This document shows, piece by piece, positions 27,425-36,209 of a stretch of 64,000 nucleotides of DNA. The DNA comes from Pseudolabrys sp. GTDB lineage: Bacteria > Pseudomonadota > Alphaproteobacteria > Rhizobiales > Xanthobacteraceae. A program made the translations under genes and the position numbers. Positions within the stretch are counted from its first letter, which is position 1, and every line of letters starts with the position of its first letter. Below the pieces are notes generated by a model. It was given only the letters and a program-made list of their open reading frames with translations, was not told the DNA's origin and did no database searches. The stretch lies in contig JARYIJ010000001.1 in NCBI GenBank assembly GCA_029980465.1, positions 1,885,749 to 1,949,748 of the forward strand, in the 5' to 3' direction.

Positions 27425-30400
27425 TCAGCTTCCGCGCATGCCCATGCGCACCGCGCGCGCGAGGTCGGCCGCAACCTGCGTGCGGCTCGCCTGGAACGCA
27501 GCCGGGCTCGGGGTCTGGATCGTCACGTTGACCACGGGCGCGACCGGCATTGTGCCGCCCGCGCCATAGTTTCGCGCCTCGTCGCGGCTGAGCACCCGCT
27601 CGCCACGTTGCAGGATCGCCGGCACCTCGTCAGGCGATAGGAACGCGCCGTCGTGGAAACGCGGCGCGCCCCGGAACACGGCTGCCGGCAAGGCGGCTGG
27701 CCTTCCGTCGAGCCCCACAACCCCGCCTTCGTGGAATTTGAACCCCTTCAACAGGCCGCCGAGTAGCCCGCCAACATCACCAAGCGTGGTGAGATTGGTG
27801 CCGAACAGGAAGTTCTTGAGCGGATTGAGCACCGCAAGCTTGAGGATTTCCTTCTCGATGTCGGCAAGCGCCGCGCGTCCGGCATCGGCCCAGGACTTCC
27901 AATCAAGCTTGCCCTGCGCGATCAGGTCCGCGAAATGGTTGAAGGTGGTGTCCGTCATGCTCTGCAGGGACTGCATGGCGCCCTGCGAGCGGGCGAGCGA
28001 CTGATTGAGGCGCTCGATGTAGGCGGCATTGGCAAGGATCGCCTGGCCTTCGGCGCTGGCGAGGTCGATGCCCTTCTGGCGGAGCTGCTGCTCGGCCTGC
28101 AGCTGCGCGATGATGACGGCGCGCTGGGATTCGCCAATGCCCGCGAGGTCGATCTGCTTCTGGAGAAGCTCGACTTGGTTTCGCTGGTTTTCCAGCGTCT
28201 GCAGGGCCGCGGCGCGCGCCTGCTCGCCATGGAGACGCGCATAGGCGCCGCGCAGCGCATCGATCACGCGGCCGAGGGTCGCCTTGGCGTCACCCTCGGC
28301 GAGCGATTGCGCGATGATCAGCGGCCGAAGCGCCTGCTCGACCTGCATCTGGCGCTGCGCCTGCTCGGTCGAGAGCCGGCCGGCAAAAACGGCGTCGTTG
28401 AGCCGCCGCTGCGCCGCAGCTTCCGCAGTCAGATCGTTGACCGACTTGGCCGATTGCGCGGCCTGCTCGGCAATCTGCTCCCGCAGCAGATCGCGCGCCC
28501 GGCTCTCCACGTCGACGCCGTTCTGCACGGCCTCGGTCAACGCCTTGCGGCGGGCTTCGGCCTGTTGCGCAGCCGCGGCCCCTTTCAGCCAGGCATCTGC
28601 GAGACCAAGCGTCGCCTTGGTGTTGACGTCGAGGACCCGCGCCTGGTCGATCAGCGCCTGCGTCGCCTCGGCACGCGCCTTGGCACCGGCCCGCGTGATA
28701 TCGGCTTCCGCAATGGCCACCGGAATCGCCTGGCCGGCGAGTTCAAGCCGCCGCCGCTCTTCGGCGATGGCCGCCTTCTGCGCCGGGGTCTTGGCGGCCA
28801 ACGCCTGAATTTCGAGCTCGTCGAGACGGCGTGCCTTCTCGGCCGGATCGAGCCAGGTCTGGATCGCACGCGTGACCGCATCATAGGCGGTCTCGACCTG
28901 TCTGAGATCGGCGACCTTTTGCTTGACCAGCGGATCGTCGAGCGCGGTGCGGATCTGCGCCTCGCGCGCCCGCAGCGTCTGCAACTCTTCGAAGCCCGGC
29001 GTCAGCTCGCGCGCCACCGTGCCGGCGCGCACCGACAGCTCGTTGGCCTTCGCCTCCTTGGCACGGACCTGGATCGCGTCGAGCTTCGCCTCGATCTTGG
29101 TAATCTCGGCGTCGACCTGCGCCAGCATCCGCGTGTTGAAGTTGCGGGCCTGAGCGGCAAAGCGGGTTGGCGGGTTCTCGATCAACGCCTGCAGGCGCGC
29201 GCGTTCCTGCTGAAGCTCCTTGAGGCGTTCCTCGATCGGGGCGCCGTCCAATACCCGCGAAATCCCCCGGCCGAGCGCGTCGTAGGCATTCGAAGCCATC
29301 CGCCCGACGAAGTCCCAGGCGCGGCCGAGCGCCGTGGTCGCATCGGCGGCGTTGACGAGGCTTCCTTTGAGCGCCTCGAGCAGGACCCGCTGCGCAGCGG
29401 TGCGATCGTTGTGATCGGCAAGCGTGCGAACGTATTGCCGCGTCCGATCGTCGAGGAAGTTGAGCTTGGCGTTGAGCGCATCGGCGCCCTTGATCGGGTC
29501 GGCGAACGCTCCCGCCAACTCCTTGGCGGCGGTCGCAACGTCGGTGCCGGTGGTCGCCGCATAGTTCTTGGCGACCTTGATCAGGCCGTCGAAGTTGGAG
29601 ACCGCGATCCTGCCGGTCTGCAGGAACGCCGCCTCCATCTCTCGGGCCGCGGCGACTGACACACCGGCCGTAGACGCCGACCGTTCGGCGATGCGCTCGA
29701 TCTGACCGACGGTGGCGCCGGCAGCTCGGCCGGTGCCGCCGAGCGCGACCTCGAGCTCCTTCTGCGACTCGATGTAGCGGTAGTAGGAGTAGCCGACCGC
29801 AGCGCCGATGGCCGCAATGCCGGCGACCACCGCCATGGTGGGCGAGATCAGGCCCGTCAGACCCTTCCAGACACCCTGGAGCAGTCCACTGAGGCCGCCT
29901 TCGCCCAACGCAGCTGAGGCTTTGATGCCCTCGGTGGTCAGCACCCGCATCGGGCTCTGCCCAGAGATCAGCGCGTCGACCGTATGGCGCGCCGCAGAAC
30001 CCAGGATCAGGACCTGATTGGTGCTGAGCGCCGCGCTGCCGCCGTACTTCTCGATGACAGCCGCTGCTTCCTTGTAGCGGCTGTTGGCGAGCGCGACCGC
30101 CGCCGCATGCTCGGCCTGCGTGATCGCGCCGGCCTTGAACAGCGAGCCGGCTTCCGCGACGTCGCTGTTGAGCTTCTTCTGTGCGGCTCCAAGCGGATCG
30201 ATCTGCGCGCGCAGCGCCGAGGTTCTGGCTTCCAGATCTTCGGCGGCTCGGGCGGTTTCCTCGAAGACCGCGGCCGACTCGCGCGCCGACTTCGGCTGTG
30301 CCGTGTTGACGCCCAGGACCTGGTTGAAACTGCGCTGCGACTGATCAGCGGCGCCCGCCTGTCGCGCTGCCTCGGCCAGGCGTTGCAGGCGCTGGGTCTG

Positions 30401-30547
30401 CCGATCGGCGGCGGCACCGGTCGCGTCCATGTCGGCTGCAACGCCGCGGAACGCATCCTGTCCGGCCTTGCCGACTTCGTCGAAGGCGCGCTTGACGTCG
30501 GCCTTGCCCTCGACGCCGAGGCGGATCGAGACCTGTGTGGTGCTCAT
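27425..30547 (-). CDS. tail tape-measure protein
   Basis: A 1,040-residue, helix-rich, Ala/Gln-rich protein with long coiled coils, a hydrophobic segment near residues 225-258 (SPTMAVVAGIAAIGAAVGYSY) and a Gly/His-rich C-terminal region typical of tape-measure proteins. It starts with ATG overlapping the stop of the upstream chaperone frame (ATGA). It would set tail length and be ejected with DNA. It corresponds in place to GTA gp11. Confidence 0.85.
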   Translation of the reverse strand: MSTTQVSIRLGVEGKADVKRAFDEVGKAGQDAFRGVAADMDATGAAADRQTQRLQRLAEAARQAGAADQSQRSFNQVLGVNTAQPKSARESAAVFEETARAAEDLEARTSALRAQIDPLGAAQKKLNSDVAEAGSLFKAGAITQAEHAAAVALANSRYKEAAAVIEKYGGSAALSTNQVLILGSAARHTVDALISGQSPMRVLTTEGIKASAALGEGGLSGLLQGVWKGLTGLISPTMAVVAGIAAIGAAVGYSYYRYIESQKELEVALGGTGRAAGATVGQIERIAERSASTAGVSVAAAREMEAAFLQTGRIAVSNFDGLIKVAKNYAATTGTDVATAAKELAGAFADPIKGADALNAKLNFLDDRTRQYVRTLADHNDRTAAQRVLLEALKGSLVNAADATTALGRAWDFVGRMASNAYDALGRGISRVLDGAPIEERLKELQQERARLQALIENPPTRFAAQARNFNTRMLAQVDAEITKIEAKLDAIQVRAKEAKANELSVRAGTVARELTPGFEELQTLRAREAQIRTALDDPLVKQKVADLRQVETAYDAVTRAIQTWLDPAEKARRLDELEIQALAAKTPAQKAAIAEERRRLELAGQAIPVAIAEADITRAGAKARAEATQALIDQARVLDVNTKATLGLADAWLKGAAAAQQAEARRKALTEAVQNGVDVESRARDLLREQIAEQAAQSAKSVNDLTAEAAAQRRLNDAVFAGRLSTEQAQRQMQVEQALRPLIIAQSLAEGDAKATLGRVIDALRGAYARLHGEQARAAALQTLENQRNQVELLQKQIDLAGIGESQRAVIIAQLQAEQQLRQKGIDLASAEGQAILANAAYIERLNQSLARSQGAMQSLQSMTDTTFNHFADLIAQGKLDWKSWADAGRAALADIEKEILKLAVLNPLKNFLFGTNLTTLGDVGGLLGGLLKGFKFHEGGVVGLDGRPAALPAAVFRGAPRFHDGAFLSPDEVPAILQRGERVLSRDEARNYGAGGTMPVAPVVNVTIQTPSPAAFQASRTQVAADLARAVRMGMRGS

Positions 30548-30857
30548 TCGTTATCCCGGCCGTAGGCCCGAATGATGATCGGCTCGACTTCAGGGAGAAG
30601 TTCGACGAGGAGCGGGTTAAGCGCGCCCATGGCTTCGGCAAGCAGCAGCACGGCGCCGAAGTCGACCGCATAGACGCCGCCCATCACGGCGCGGACCTGC
30701 CCGGCGGCGCGCTTGAGCACGGCCCAGGCCACAATGCCGTCCGCTGTCTGTGGCGCGTGTTCGCGATAGGGACACGCAGCACATGATTCCGGGCACGCGG
30801 CGCAATAGCCCTCGCCCCCGCCGAAGTGCCATTCGGCGAGAGCGATCAGACGTTTTT
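30544..30857 (-). CDS. tail chaperone downstream (T-like) frame, expressed by -1 frameshift
   Basis: This frame has no good start of its own. It continues the frame of the upstream chaperone after a slip at A_AAA_AAC and encodes about 100 residues: RLIALAEWHFGGGEG, then a four-Cys motif (CAACPESCAACP), then a hydrophobic helical part ending at the tape-measure start. The arrangement is that of lambda G/GT: a short chaperone and an extended fusion made by frameshifting, encoded just before the tape measure. Confidence 0.6.
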
Positions 30858-31129
30858 TTCGGCGTCCTGCAGAAGCGCCGGCCCGACATAGAGACGGTCG
30901 ATGGCGTCGAACAGCGACCAGAGCTCGAGCGCGGCGTCGATTGTATCCTTCGTCGGTTCGACCGGATTGCCGTCGGCGTCGCCGATGCCCTCCCACGCGG
31001 CGATACCGGAATGCGCCAGCGAACGCGTGAAGGCGCAGCCGGCCTTCACCATGGCGTCGTCGCCGCCGGCGCGCAGCACGTCAGCGGCCGCCGTACGCGC
31101 CAGCAAGATGGCGGCGACGGAGATCGGGC
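30846..31129 (-). pseudogene. tail assembly chaperone (G-like), 5' end lost at a deletion
   Basis: The in-frame remnant reads from about ILLARTAAADVLRAGGDDAM to LLQDAEKNV and stop. Upstream of about 31,130 this frame runs out of frame through the terminase gene, so the native start is missing. The content and position (directly before the T-like frame and tape measure) fit a siphophage tail assembly chaperone. Initiation at the internal ATG of MVKAGCAF would leave about 60 residues. Confidence 0.6.
30852..30858 (-). promoter_or_regulatory. -1 ribosomal frameshift slippery heptamer A_AAA_AAC
   Basis: On the - strand the zero-frame codons are GAA AAA AAC GTC TGA, so the heptamer A_AAA_AAC lies two codons before the stop. 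A -1 slip continues as CGT CTG ATC GCT into the open downstream frame. This is the textbook signal and place for tail-chaperone frameshifting. Confidence 0.7.
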
Positions 31130-31875
31130 GGATCCGACGCCTCGTACTCGCGCTCGATCCTCGACAGGCCATGGATGGTCGGCGTCGAGCCGAGCAAGAC
31201 CTTTGAGCGCCACGAGAAGGTGCGCGTCCGTGCCTCGGCGAGCGCGACCGGATCGCCTTCCTCGTCGGCCGACGGCGGATAGGCATCGACCTCGTCGAGG
31301 AAGAGGTAGCGGGCCGGCATCGAGCGCAGGCCGACTGCGCTGTTCGCCCCGGTGATTACTAGAAGGCCTGCCGGAAACTCCTTGGACAGCACCGTGTTTC
31401 CGGCGTCGCGCGAGCGCGCGGGCTTGACCCGCTCGCGCAGCGCCGGGCTCTCGTTGACCAGCGGATCGATGCGTTGGCGCGAGAAGCGCTTAGCGAGCTC
31501 GACGGTGGGCTGCACCGCGAGCATCGGCCCCGGCGCATGATGGATGACGTAGCCGATCCAGTTGTTGCCGCCTTCGGTGAAGCCGACCTGCGCCGACTTC
31601 ATCACCACGATGCGCCGCGCCGGATGCGTGGGCGACAGCGCATCGATGATCGCCCGCATGTAGGGCGTGCGATCCGTGCGGTAGCGCCCTGGCTCGGCGG
31701 AAGCTCGCGGACTCAAGATCCGATGCCGGTCAGCCCACTCGGAAACCGTCAGCGCAGGGTCTGGCGTGAGCCCGTCGCGCCACGCTTGGCTGAGCTCCTC
31801 TGCGCCGTCGAACGCGAACAGGTCACCGGAATTCGGCTCGAATTTCGGCGAGCTCGGCGAGGTGACCGCGGACAT
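31081..31875 (-). pseudogene. phage terminase large subunit (GpA-like), truncated
   Basis: About 248 residues of a GpA-type terminase ATPase remain. The Walker A-like KSAQVGFTE, Walker B LFLDEVDAYP and LLGSTPTIHGLSRIE segments are intact, so the ATPase domain is nearly complete. After YEASD the frame enters the tail-chaperone DNA and stops 16 codons later. The whole C-terminal nuclease domain is gone (family length is usually about 600-680 residues). The ATG at 31875 overlaps the small-subunit gene by 53 bases. DNA packaging cannot work with this protein. Confidence 0.8.
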
Positions 31876-32380
31876 GCGCTTCGATGAGCTTCTGGACCGC
31901 GTGTGCTTCCACACCGAGGTCGGCTGCAATAAGGGCGGCGACCCGCGCCGGCCAGTTGACCCACGCGTCGCGTTCCTCGCGCGCCAGCCTGAACACCAGC
32001 GCGGTAGCACGGGCCCGATCGACGAGCTCACCCTTCATGCGCTGCAGGCGCAGCCGCGCGAGATGCGCCTTGGCAATCTCGTGCGCGGTGCGCGCCTGGA
32101 CGAAGGTGACGTTGCCGCCGGCGGGAAGCCCCTGCTCCTTCAGCGTCTCGCGCACGGAGCCAAGCGCTGCCTCGCCAACTGGGCGGAGCTTCTCTGCAGG
32201 CGCCTTCGGCTTTGACTTGGCGCGTCCCGGATCCGTGGAGCGCTGCCAAGCCGCGTCGGCTTTGGCGGGATCGATCGTGCCGTCCGGCTCCAGCGGGATA
32301 CGCCCGGCTTTCGCGGCTTTGAGCACGGCCACGTGGCTGACGCCACGCGCCTTGGCATAAGCGCGGATTGATAATCCCAT
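31823..32380 (-). CDS. phage terminase small subunit-like DNA-binding protein
   Basis: A 185-residue protein started at the ATG at 32380 (GLSIRAYAKARGVSHVAVLKAAKAG), the first Met of a recognisable winged HTH; the longer upstream frame is non-coding. The rest is helical (AHEIAKAHLARLRLQRMKGEL). It fits the Nu1-like terminase small subunits encoded just before GpA-type large subunits. Confidence 0.7.
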   Translation of the reverse strand: MGLSIRAYAKARGVSHVAVLKAAKAGRIPLEPDGTIDPAKADAAWQRSTDPGRAKSKPKAPAEKLRPVGEAALGSVRETLKEQGLPAGGNVTFVQARTAHEIAKAHLARLRLQRMKGELVDRARATALVFRLAREERDAWVNWPARVAALIAADLGVEAHAVQKLIEAHVRGHLAELAEIRAEFR

Positions 32381-32494
32381 GATTGTGCGGCGAACCAAGC
32401 AATCAAATGATCCGATTATTCGCTTGGCTCCGGGCCGAAGCAGCGCCTCTATGCCGCCATCACTGAACGGAGAATGCCCAGGAGGAGCATTACC

Positions 32495-32740
32495 ATGGAA
32501 GACTGGTCCGAGCTCACGCCTGCAGAGATTCGCGCCCGCGTCGCCGCCGCGCGCGAGCCGGCGCTGCGAAAATTCCTCGCGAACTGTGGCGCCCAAGTCC
32601 TGCCCGGAGAGACGCTCGAACAGGCGGTCAGGCGCGTCCAGCTCGTCATATTCGGAGTGATCCGGCACGCCGCCGAGACTGCGCTTCCCAACGAAACCTT
32701 CCAGCAGTCGATGGACCGCGTGCTGTCGCGCCGAGACTGA
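32495..32740 (+). CDS. small hypothetical phage protein
   Basis: An 81-residue ORF on the + strand. GGAGGAG seven bases before the ATG at 32495 decides the start over the in-frame ATG at 32474. It is an acidic helical protein (EDWSELTPAEIRARVAAARE; ETFQQSMDRVLSRRD). No family recognised. Confidence 0.5.
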   Translation: MEDWSELTPAEIRARVAAAREPALRKFLANCGAQVLPGETLEQAVRRVQLVIFGVIRHAAETALPNETFQQSMDRVLSRRD

Positions 32741-32764
32741 TTGGCTTCTTCCCCTCAAGGCTCT

Positions 32765-32784
32765 GCCCCGCCCTGATGCGGGGC
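32765..32784. terminator. GC-rich hairpin between small phage genes
   Basis: A perfect 7-bp stem GCCCCGC/GCGGGGC with a 6-base loop, 24 bases after the preceding + strand stop. There is no T-run, so intrinsic termination is uncertain. Confidence 0.35.
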
Positions 32785-32838
32785 TCGGGGTCGTAGAAGG
32801 GTCGCGATGGTCGCGCCCCGACTGCGAAGGAGCCGAAG

Positions 32839-33111
32839 ATGGCCAAGGCAAGCAAGGCGAAGACGTCTCAGAAGCGGAAGGTCCAAACCAAAACCAAGAC
32901 GACCGGCACACGCGCCAACAGCAAGCAGGCGCAACTCATCGAAATGCTGAAGCGTCCCGAGGGCGCCACGATCGAGGAAATCGTCAAGAAGTTCGACTGG
33001 CAGGCGCACACGGTCCGTGGCGCACTCGCCGGCGCTCTCAAGAAGAAGCTCGGATTGAACGTGCAGTCCGAGAAGGTCGAAGGCCGCGGGCGCGTCTACC
33101 GCATCGCCTGA
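32839..33111 (+). CDS. DUF3489 domain protein
   Basis: A 90-residue protein. The N-terminal 30 residues are Lys/Thr-rich; the remainder (SKQAQLIEMLKRPEGATIEE, then FDWQAHTVRGALAGALKKKLG) is the DUF3489 winged-helix-like pattern. Members are frequent in alphaproteobacterial prophages close to the terminase genes, as here. It probably binds DNA. GAAGGAGCC precedes the ATG. Confidence 0.75.
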   Translation: MAKASKAKTSQKRKVQTKTKTTGTRANSKQAQLIEMLKRPEGATIEEIVKKFDWQAHTVRGALAGALKKKLGLNVQSEKVEGRGRVYRIA

Positions 33112-33126
33112 ACTGAGACCGAATGC

Positions 33127-34455
33127 TCAAGCGCCGCCGGATGCGAGTCCGGCGGTGCTTTGCCGTTCATCCCTCAGCGCATCGAAGGTGCGACCATCGT
33201 CGGCAAGCGTCGCCTTCCCTTGTGCATGGCGCTGCCAGCGCTCAATGATGACATCGCAATAGCGCGGGTCGATTTCGATGCCGAGGCAGACGCGGCCGAC
33301 GGATTCGGCAGCGATGAGCGTCGAGCCGGAGCCCGCAAACGGCTCATACACGAGATCGCCTTTGGCGCTGTTGTTCACGATCGGCCGGCGCATGCATTCG
33401 ACCGGCTTCTGCGTGCCGTGTTCGGTGGCCTCGTCGCTCTCGCCGGTGGCGATGGTCCACAACGTCGTTTGGTCTCGTGCGCCCTGCCAGTGTCCGCTTG
33501 CCCCCTTGCGCACCGCGTAGAAGCACGGTTCATGCTGCCAGTGATAGTCACCGCGCGATAGCACCAGGCGCGACTTGGCCCATATGATCTGTGCCCTGAT
33601 CGCGAAGCCGCAGGCATCGAGGCTTTCTGCGACCGTGCGCGCGTGAATCCCGGAGTGCCAAACATAAGCGACTTCGCCCGGAAACAGGCTCCAGGCCTCG
33701 CGCCAATCGGCGCGGTCGTCGTTGTTGACCTTGCCGGGCCGCGCAGTCGAGGACACGCCGGACTCGACTCGCCAGTTGGGATCGTACTCAACGCCATAGG
33801 GCGGGTCGGTCACCATCAGGTGCGGATGAGCGCCGTCGAGCAGCCGGCCAACATCGGTCGCAACGGTCGCGTCGCCGCACAGCAGGCGATGCGCTCCAAG
33901 CAGCCAAAGGTCGCCGGGCCGGGTGACCGCCTGGGCGGGCGGTTCGGAGACTTCATCCTCTCCCTCCGCTGCCCCATCCCCGTTGAGGTCGTCGAACAGT
34001 CGATCGAGTTCGTCCTCGGCAAACCCGAGCAAGGCGAGATCGACGCCATCCTCCTTGAGCCGTTCCAGCTCGGCAGAGAGCAGCTCGTCATCCCAGCCGG
34101 CGTTGAGCGCAATCCGATTGTCGGCGAGCCGGAACGCGCGCGCCTGCGCATCGATCAGGTGGCCGAGCCGGATGACCGGGACCTGCTGTAAGCCAAGCCG
34201 CTTCGCAGCGACGATCCGGCCGTGTCCGGCGATGAGCACGCCACGCTCGTCCACCAGGCACGGCACGTTGAAACCGAACTCTGCAATCGAGCCGGCGATC
34301 TGCGCCACCTGCTCCTCGGGATGCGTCCTCGCGTTCGCCGCATAGGGCAGCAGTCGATCGATCGGCCAGAGCTCGACCTGCAGTACGTCACTCGTCGTCG
34401 GAGATTGCGACCCCGCGCGCTCGCGCGACCGCTTCGAAGGTTTGGCCTTCGCCAT
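33127..34455 (-). CDS. phage DNA methyltransferase with N-terminal ParB domain (copy 1)
   Basis: A 442-residue two-domain protein. Residues about 25-110 form a ParB/Srx-like domain (IAGHGRIVAAKRLG). The C-terminal part is a beta-class (IV before I) methyltransferase: catalytic DPPYGVEYD and, near the end, FAGSGSTLIAAE. DPPY suggests N6-adenine. Its start overlaps the end of copy 2 by 68 bases. Phages use such enzymes to protect DNA or to change its expression. The overlap and similarity to copy 2 suggest duplication and divergence. Confidence 0.85.
   Translation of the reverse strand: MAKAKPSKRSRERAGSQSPTTSDVLQVELWPIDRLLPYAANARTHPEEQVAQIAGSIAEFGFNVPCLVDERGVLIAGHGRIVAAKRLGLQQVPVIRLGHLIDAQARAFRLADNRIALNAGWDDELLSAELERLKEDGVDLALLGFAEDELDRLFDDLNGDGAAEGEDEVSEPPAQAVTRPGDLWLLGAHRLLCGDATVATDVGRLLDGAHPHLMVTDPPYGVEYDPNWRVESGVSSTARPGKVNNDDRADWREAWSLFPGEVAYVWHSGIHARTVAESLDACGFAIRAQIIWAKSRLVLSRGDYHWQHEPCFYAVRKGASGHWQGARDQTTLWTIATGESDEATEHGTQKPVECMRRPIVNNSAKGDLVYEPFAGSGSTLIAAESVGRVCLGIEIDPRYCDVIIERWQRHAQGKATLADDGRTFDALRDERQSTAGLASGGA
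33129..33160 (+). terminator. hairpin terminator after the DUF3489 gene
   Basis: AAGCGCCGCCGGA pairs with TCCGGCGGTGCTT (13-bp stem with one G-U pair, 6-base loop), and the right arm ends in a short T-run. It also covers the last codons of the convergent methyltransferase gene. Confidence 0.55.
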
Positions 34456-35776
34456 CGAGTTTCACTGGGTGATCAGGGAAGAGCTTGCGCCATCGCCGGA
34501 GCGCGACATCGACGTATTCGGGCGCGATCTCAATTGCCCTCATGCGCCGGCCGGCTCGTTCCGCCGCGATGATGGCGGTGCCCGAGCCGGCGAACGGCTC
34601 GTAGACGATGTCCCGTTCGTTGCTGTAGGCGCGCATCACGAATTCCGGCAGCGCGACCGGGAACACCGCGGGATGCTCGGTCTCGATGCCGCGCGCCTTG
34701 TGGCGCGTGATGCGGATGACGTTGTCCGGGATGCGCGTGTCCTGGACGCCCTGTCCGGCATGCGTCCATTCGCCGACATGCCCGTCCTTGTGGCGGATGC
34801 CGCCGTGCGTGTCGTTGACGTGACCGGCCCATTTGCAGGGCACGATCTTGTTCGGCTTGCGGGCCTTGCGATTGAAGTGAAAGACGAACTCGAAAGCCGG
34901 CGCTAGCCGGCCGTTCCAATCGCCTGGCAATCCCGGTCCCTGGTCCCAGGCGTAGAGTCCGAACCGGCGCCAGCCCTGCTCGCGCATCCATTCGAGCCAG
35001 GCCTGCCAATAGGGCTGCCACTCGTTGTCCCGGTGAATGAGACCGAGATTGACCAGGACCTGAGCGGCTTCCGTGGCCGGCAACGAGGCGAACACGCCGC
35101 GCATCAGGGTGTCCCAGTCACCGACGCCGCCCGTCGTGTAGTCCCGCTGGTTGCCGTAGGGCGGCGACGTGAAGACGAGCGCCGCGCGTTCGCCATTCAT
35201 TACGCGCGCCACGGTCGACGGGTTAGTGCCGTCGCCGCACAGCAGGCGGTGATGGCCAATCAGCCAGAGATCGTCGATACGCGAGATCGGCTCGCGAGGC
35301 GGTGCCGGCATCTCGTCTGCGGCATCCTCGCCAGCATCAGCGGTGGCTTCCTCCTCGCCCAGCGGCGCCATGAGCGCATCGAGCTCGGTCTCGGAGAAGC
35401 CGGTAAGCGCAAGATCGAAGCCTTCGCCATTCAGGGCGTGAAGCTCGGCCGCGAGCAGTTCCTCGTTCCAGCCGGCGTTGAGCGCGAGCTTATTGTCGGC
35501 GATGACGTAAGCGCGCCGCTGAGCCGGCGTCAGGTGACCGAGGACGACGACCGGCACCGTGTCGAGGCCAAGCTTGCGAGCAGCAAGCAGCCGGCCATGG
35601 CCGGCAACGATGCCACCCTCCGCGTCGACCAGGATCGGATTGGTCCAGCCGAATTCGACGATCGAGGCCGCGATCTGCGCCACTTGGTCGTCGTCATGAG
35701 TCCGGGCGTTATGCGCGTACGGGCTCAGCCGATCGAGCGGCCAATGCTCGACCGCGTCGGGCAGTCGCGGTTTCAT
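34388..35776 (-). CDS. phage DNA methyltransferase with N-terminal ParB domain (copy 2)
   Basis: A 462-residue relative of copy 1 with the same order: ParB-like domain (VAGHGRLLAARKLG), then the methyltransferase with motif IV TSPPYGNQRDY and motif I FAGSGTAIIAAERAG. TSPPY is typical of N4-cytosine or mixed amino-methyltransferases, while copy 1 has DPPY, so the two probably modify different bases or sites. It is the first gene of the - strand phage block that leads to the terminase. Confidence 0.85.
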   Translation of the reverse strand: MKPRLPDAVEHWPLDRLSPYAHNARTHDDDQVAQIAASIVEFGWTNPILVDAEGGIVAGHGRLLAARKLGLDTVPVVVLGHLTPAQRRAYVIADNKLALNAGWNEELLAAELHALNGEGFDLALTGFSETELDALMAPLGEEEATADAGEDAADEMPAPPREPISRIDDLWLIGHHRLLCGDGTNPSTVARVMNGERAALVFTSPPYGNQRDYTTGGVGDWDTLMRGVFASLPATEAAQVLVNLGLIHRDNEWQPYWQAWLEWMREQGWRRFGLYAWDQGPGLPGDWNGRLAPAFEFVFHFNRKARKPNKIVPCKWAGHVNDTHGGIRHKDGHVGEWTHAGQGVQDTRIPDNVIRITRHKARGIETEHPAVFPVALPEFVMRAYSNERDIVYEPFAGSGTAIIAAERAGRRMRAIEIAPEYVDVALRRWRKLFPDHPVKLDGEGQTFEAVARARGVAISDDE

Positions 35777-35808
35777 TCGGTTTGGTTCGGCGGTGTCCCG
35801 CGGCGGGT

Positions 35809-35925
35809 GGTAACTGGCTTCGGCGGGTTACCACGCGCGGTTACCAGGTCGGCCTAGCCAAGAAACGCGCGCCGTTGCGCGCCTCTAGGGCACACAGGCG
35901 CCAACCGCGGGTGGTAACTGGTAAC
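35809..35925. repeat. cluster of five GGTAAC/GTTACC words
   Basis: GGTAAC occurs at 35809 and 35913 and again at 35920; its complement GTTACC occurs near 35827 and 35840. The cluster is just upstream of the first ParB-methyltransferase gene. Mixed orientation and uneven spacing could mark a protein-binding region or a relic of a repeat-rich phage gene. The 434 bases between the methyltransferase and mer genes otherwise show no supported gene. Confidence 0.4.
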
Positions 35926-36075
35926 TCAGATTTTGTGGCTGGCGGTGGCGAATTTCCGGGCCATTGCCCCCCGCATACCATTTTGCGCCAGGGAGGACCC
36001 GTGCGTCGGTCTTGCTGATCGTCGAGCGCGCCTCGCCCGAGCTTGACGCGAAATTACGCTGAACCGGTCAACTGC

Positions 36076-36122
36076 GTCTCGCCGAAAAATGTCTCACCAA
36101 AAAATGTCTCACGTTCCAAAAT
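36076..36122. repeat. 15-bp tandem repeat, possible transposon end next to mer
   Basis: GTCTCGCCGAAAAAT (36076-36090) is followed directly by GTCTCACCAAAAAAT (36091-36105) and a partial third copy starting GTCTCACG. Short tandem words of this kind occur in the ends of several DDE transposons. It lies about 90 bases outside the mer block, so it may mark the edge of the inserted mer segment. No transposase remains. Confidence 0.4.
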
Positions 36123-36209
36123 GATCTTGACAGAAGAATCGGGTATTGAATCTCCGCTGCGCTCCATTGTTCCCGAAATCAGGTGGCAACACGGCCAAGT
36201 CGAGATCAG

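Noticed and set aside
27935..29659. 574-codon + strand open frame opposite the tape-measure gene
   Set aside because: It is the antisense of a GC-rich, Ala-rich coding gene; it shows Arg/Leu/Gly bias, no domain and no ribosome-binding site.
31128..31137. GGATCC at the terminase-chaperone junction as a cloning scar
   Set aside because: A single 6-base site is expected by chance and nothing else suggests vector DNA; long reads would settle it.
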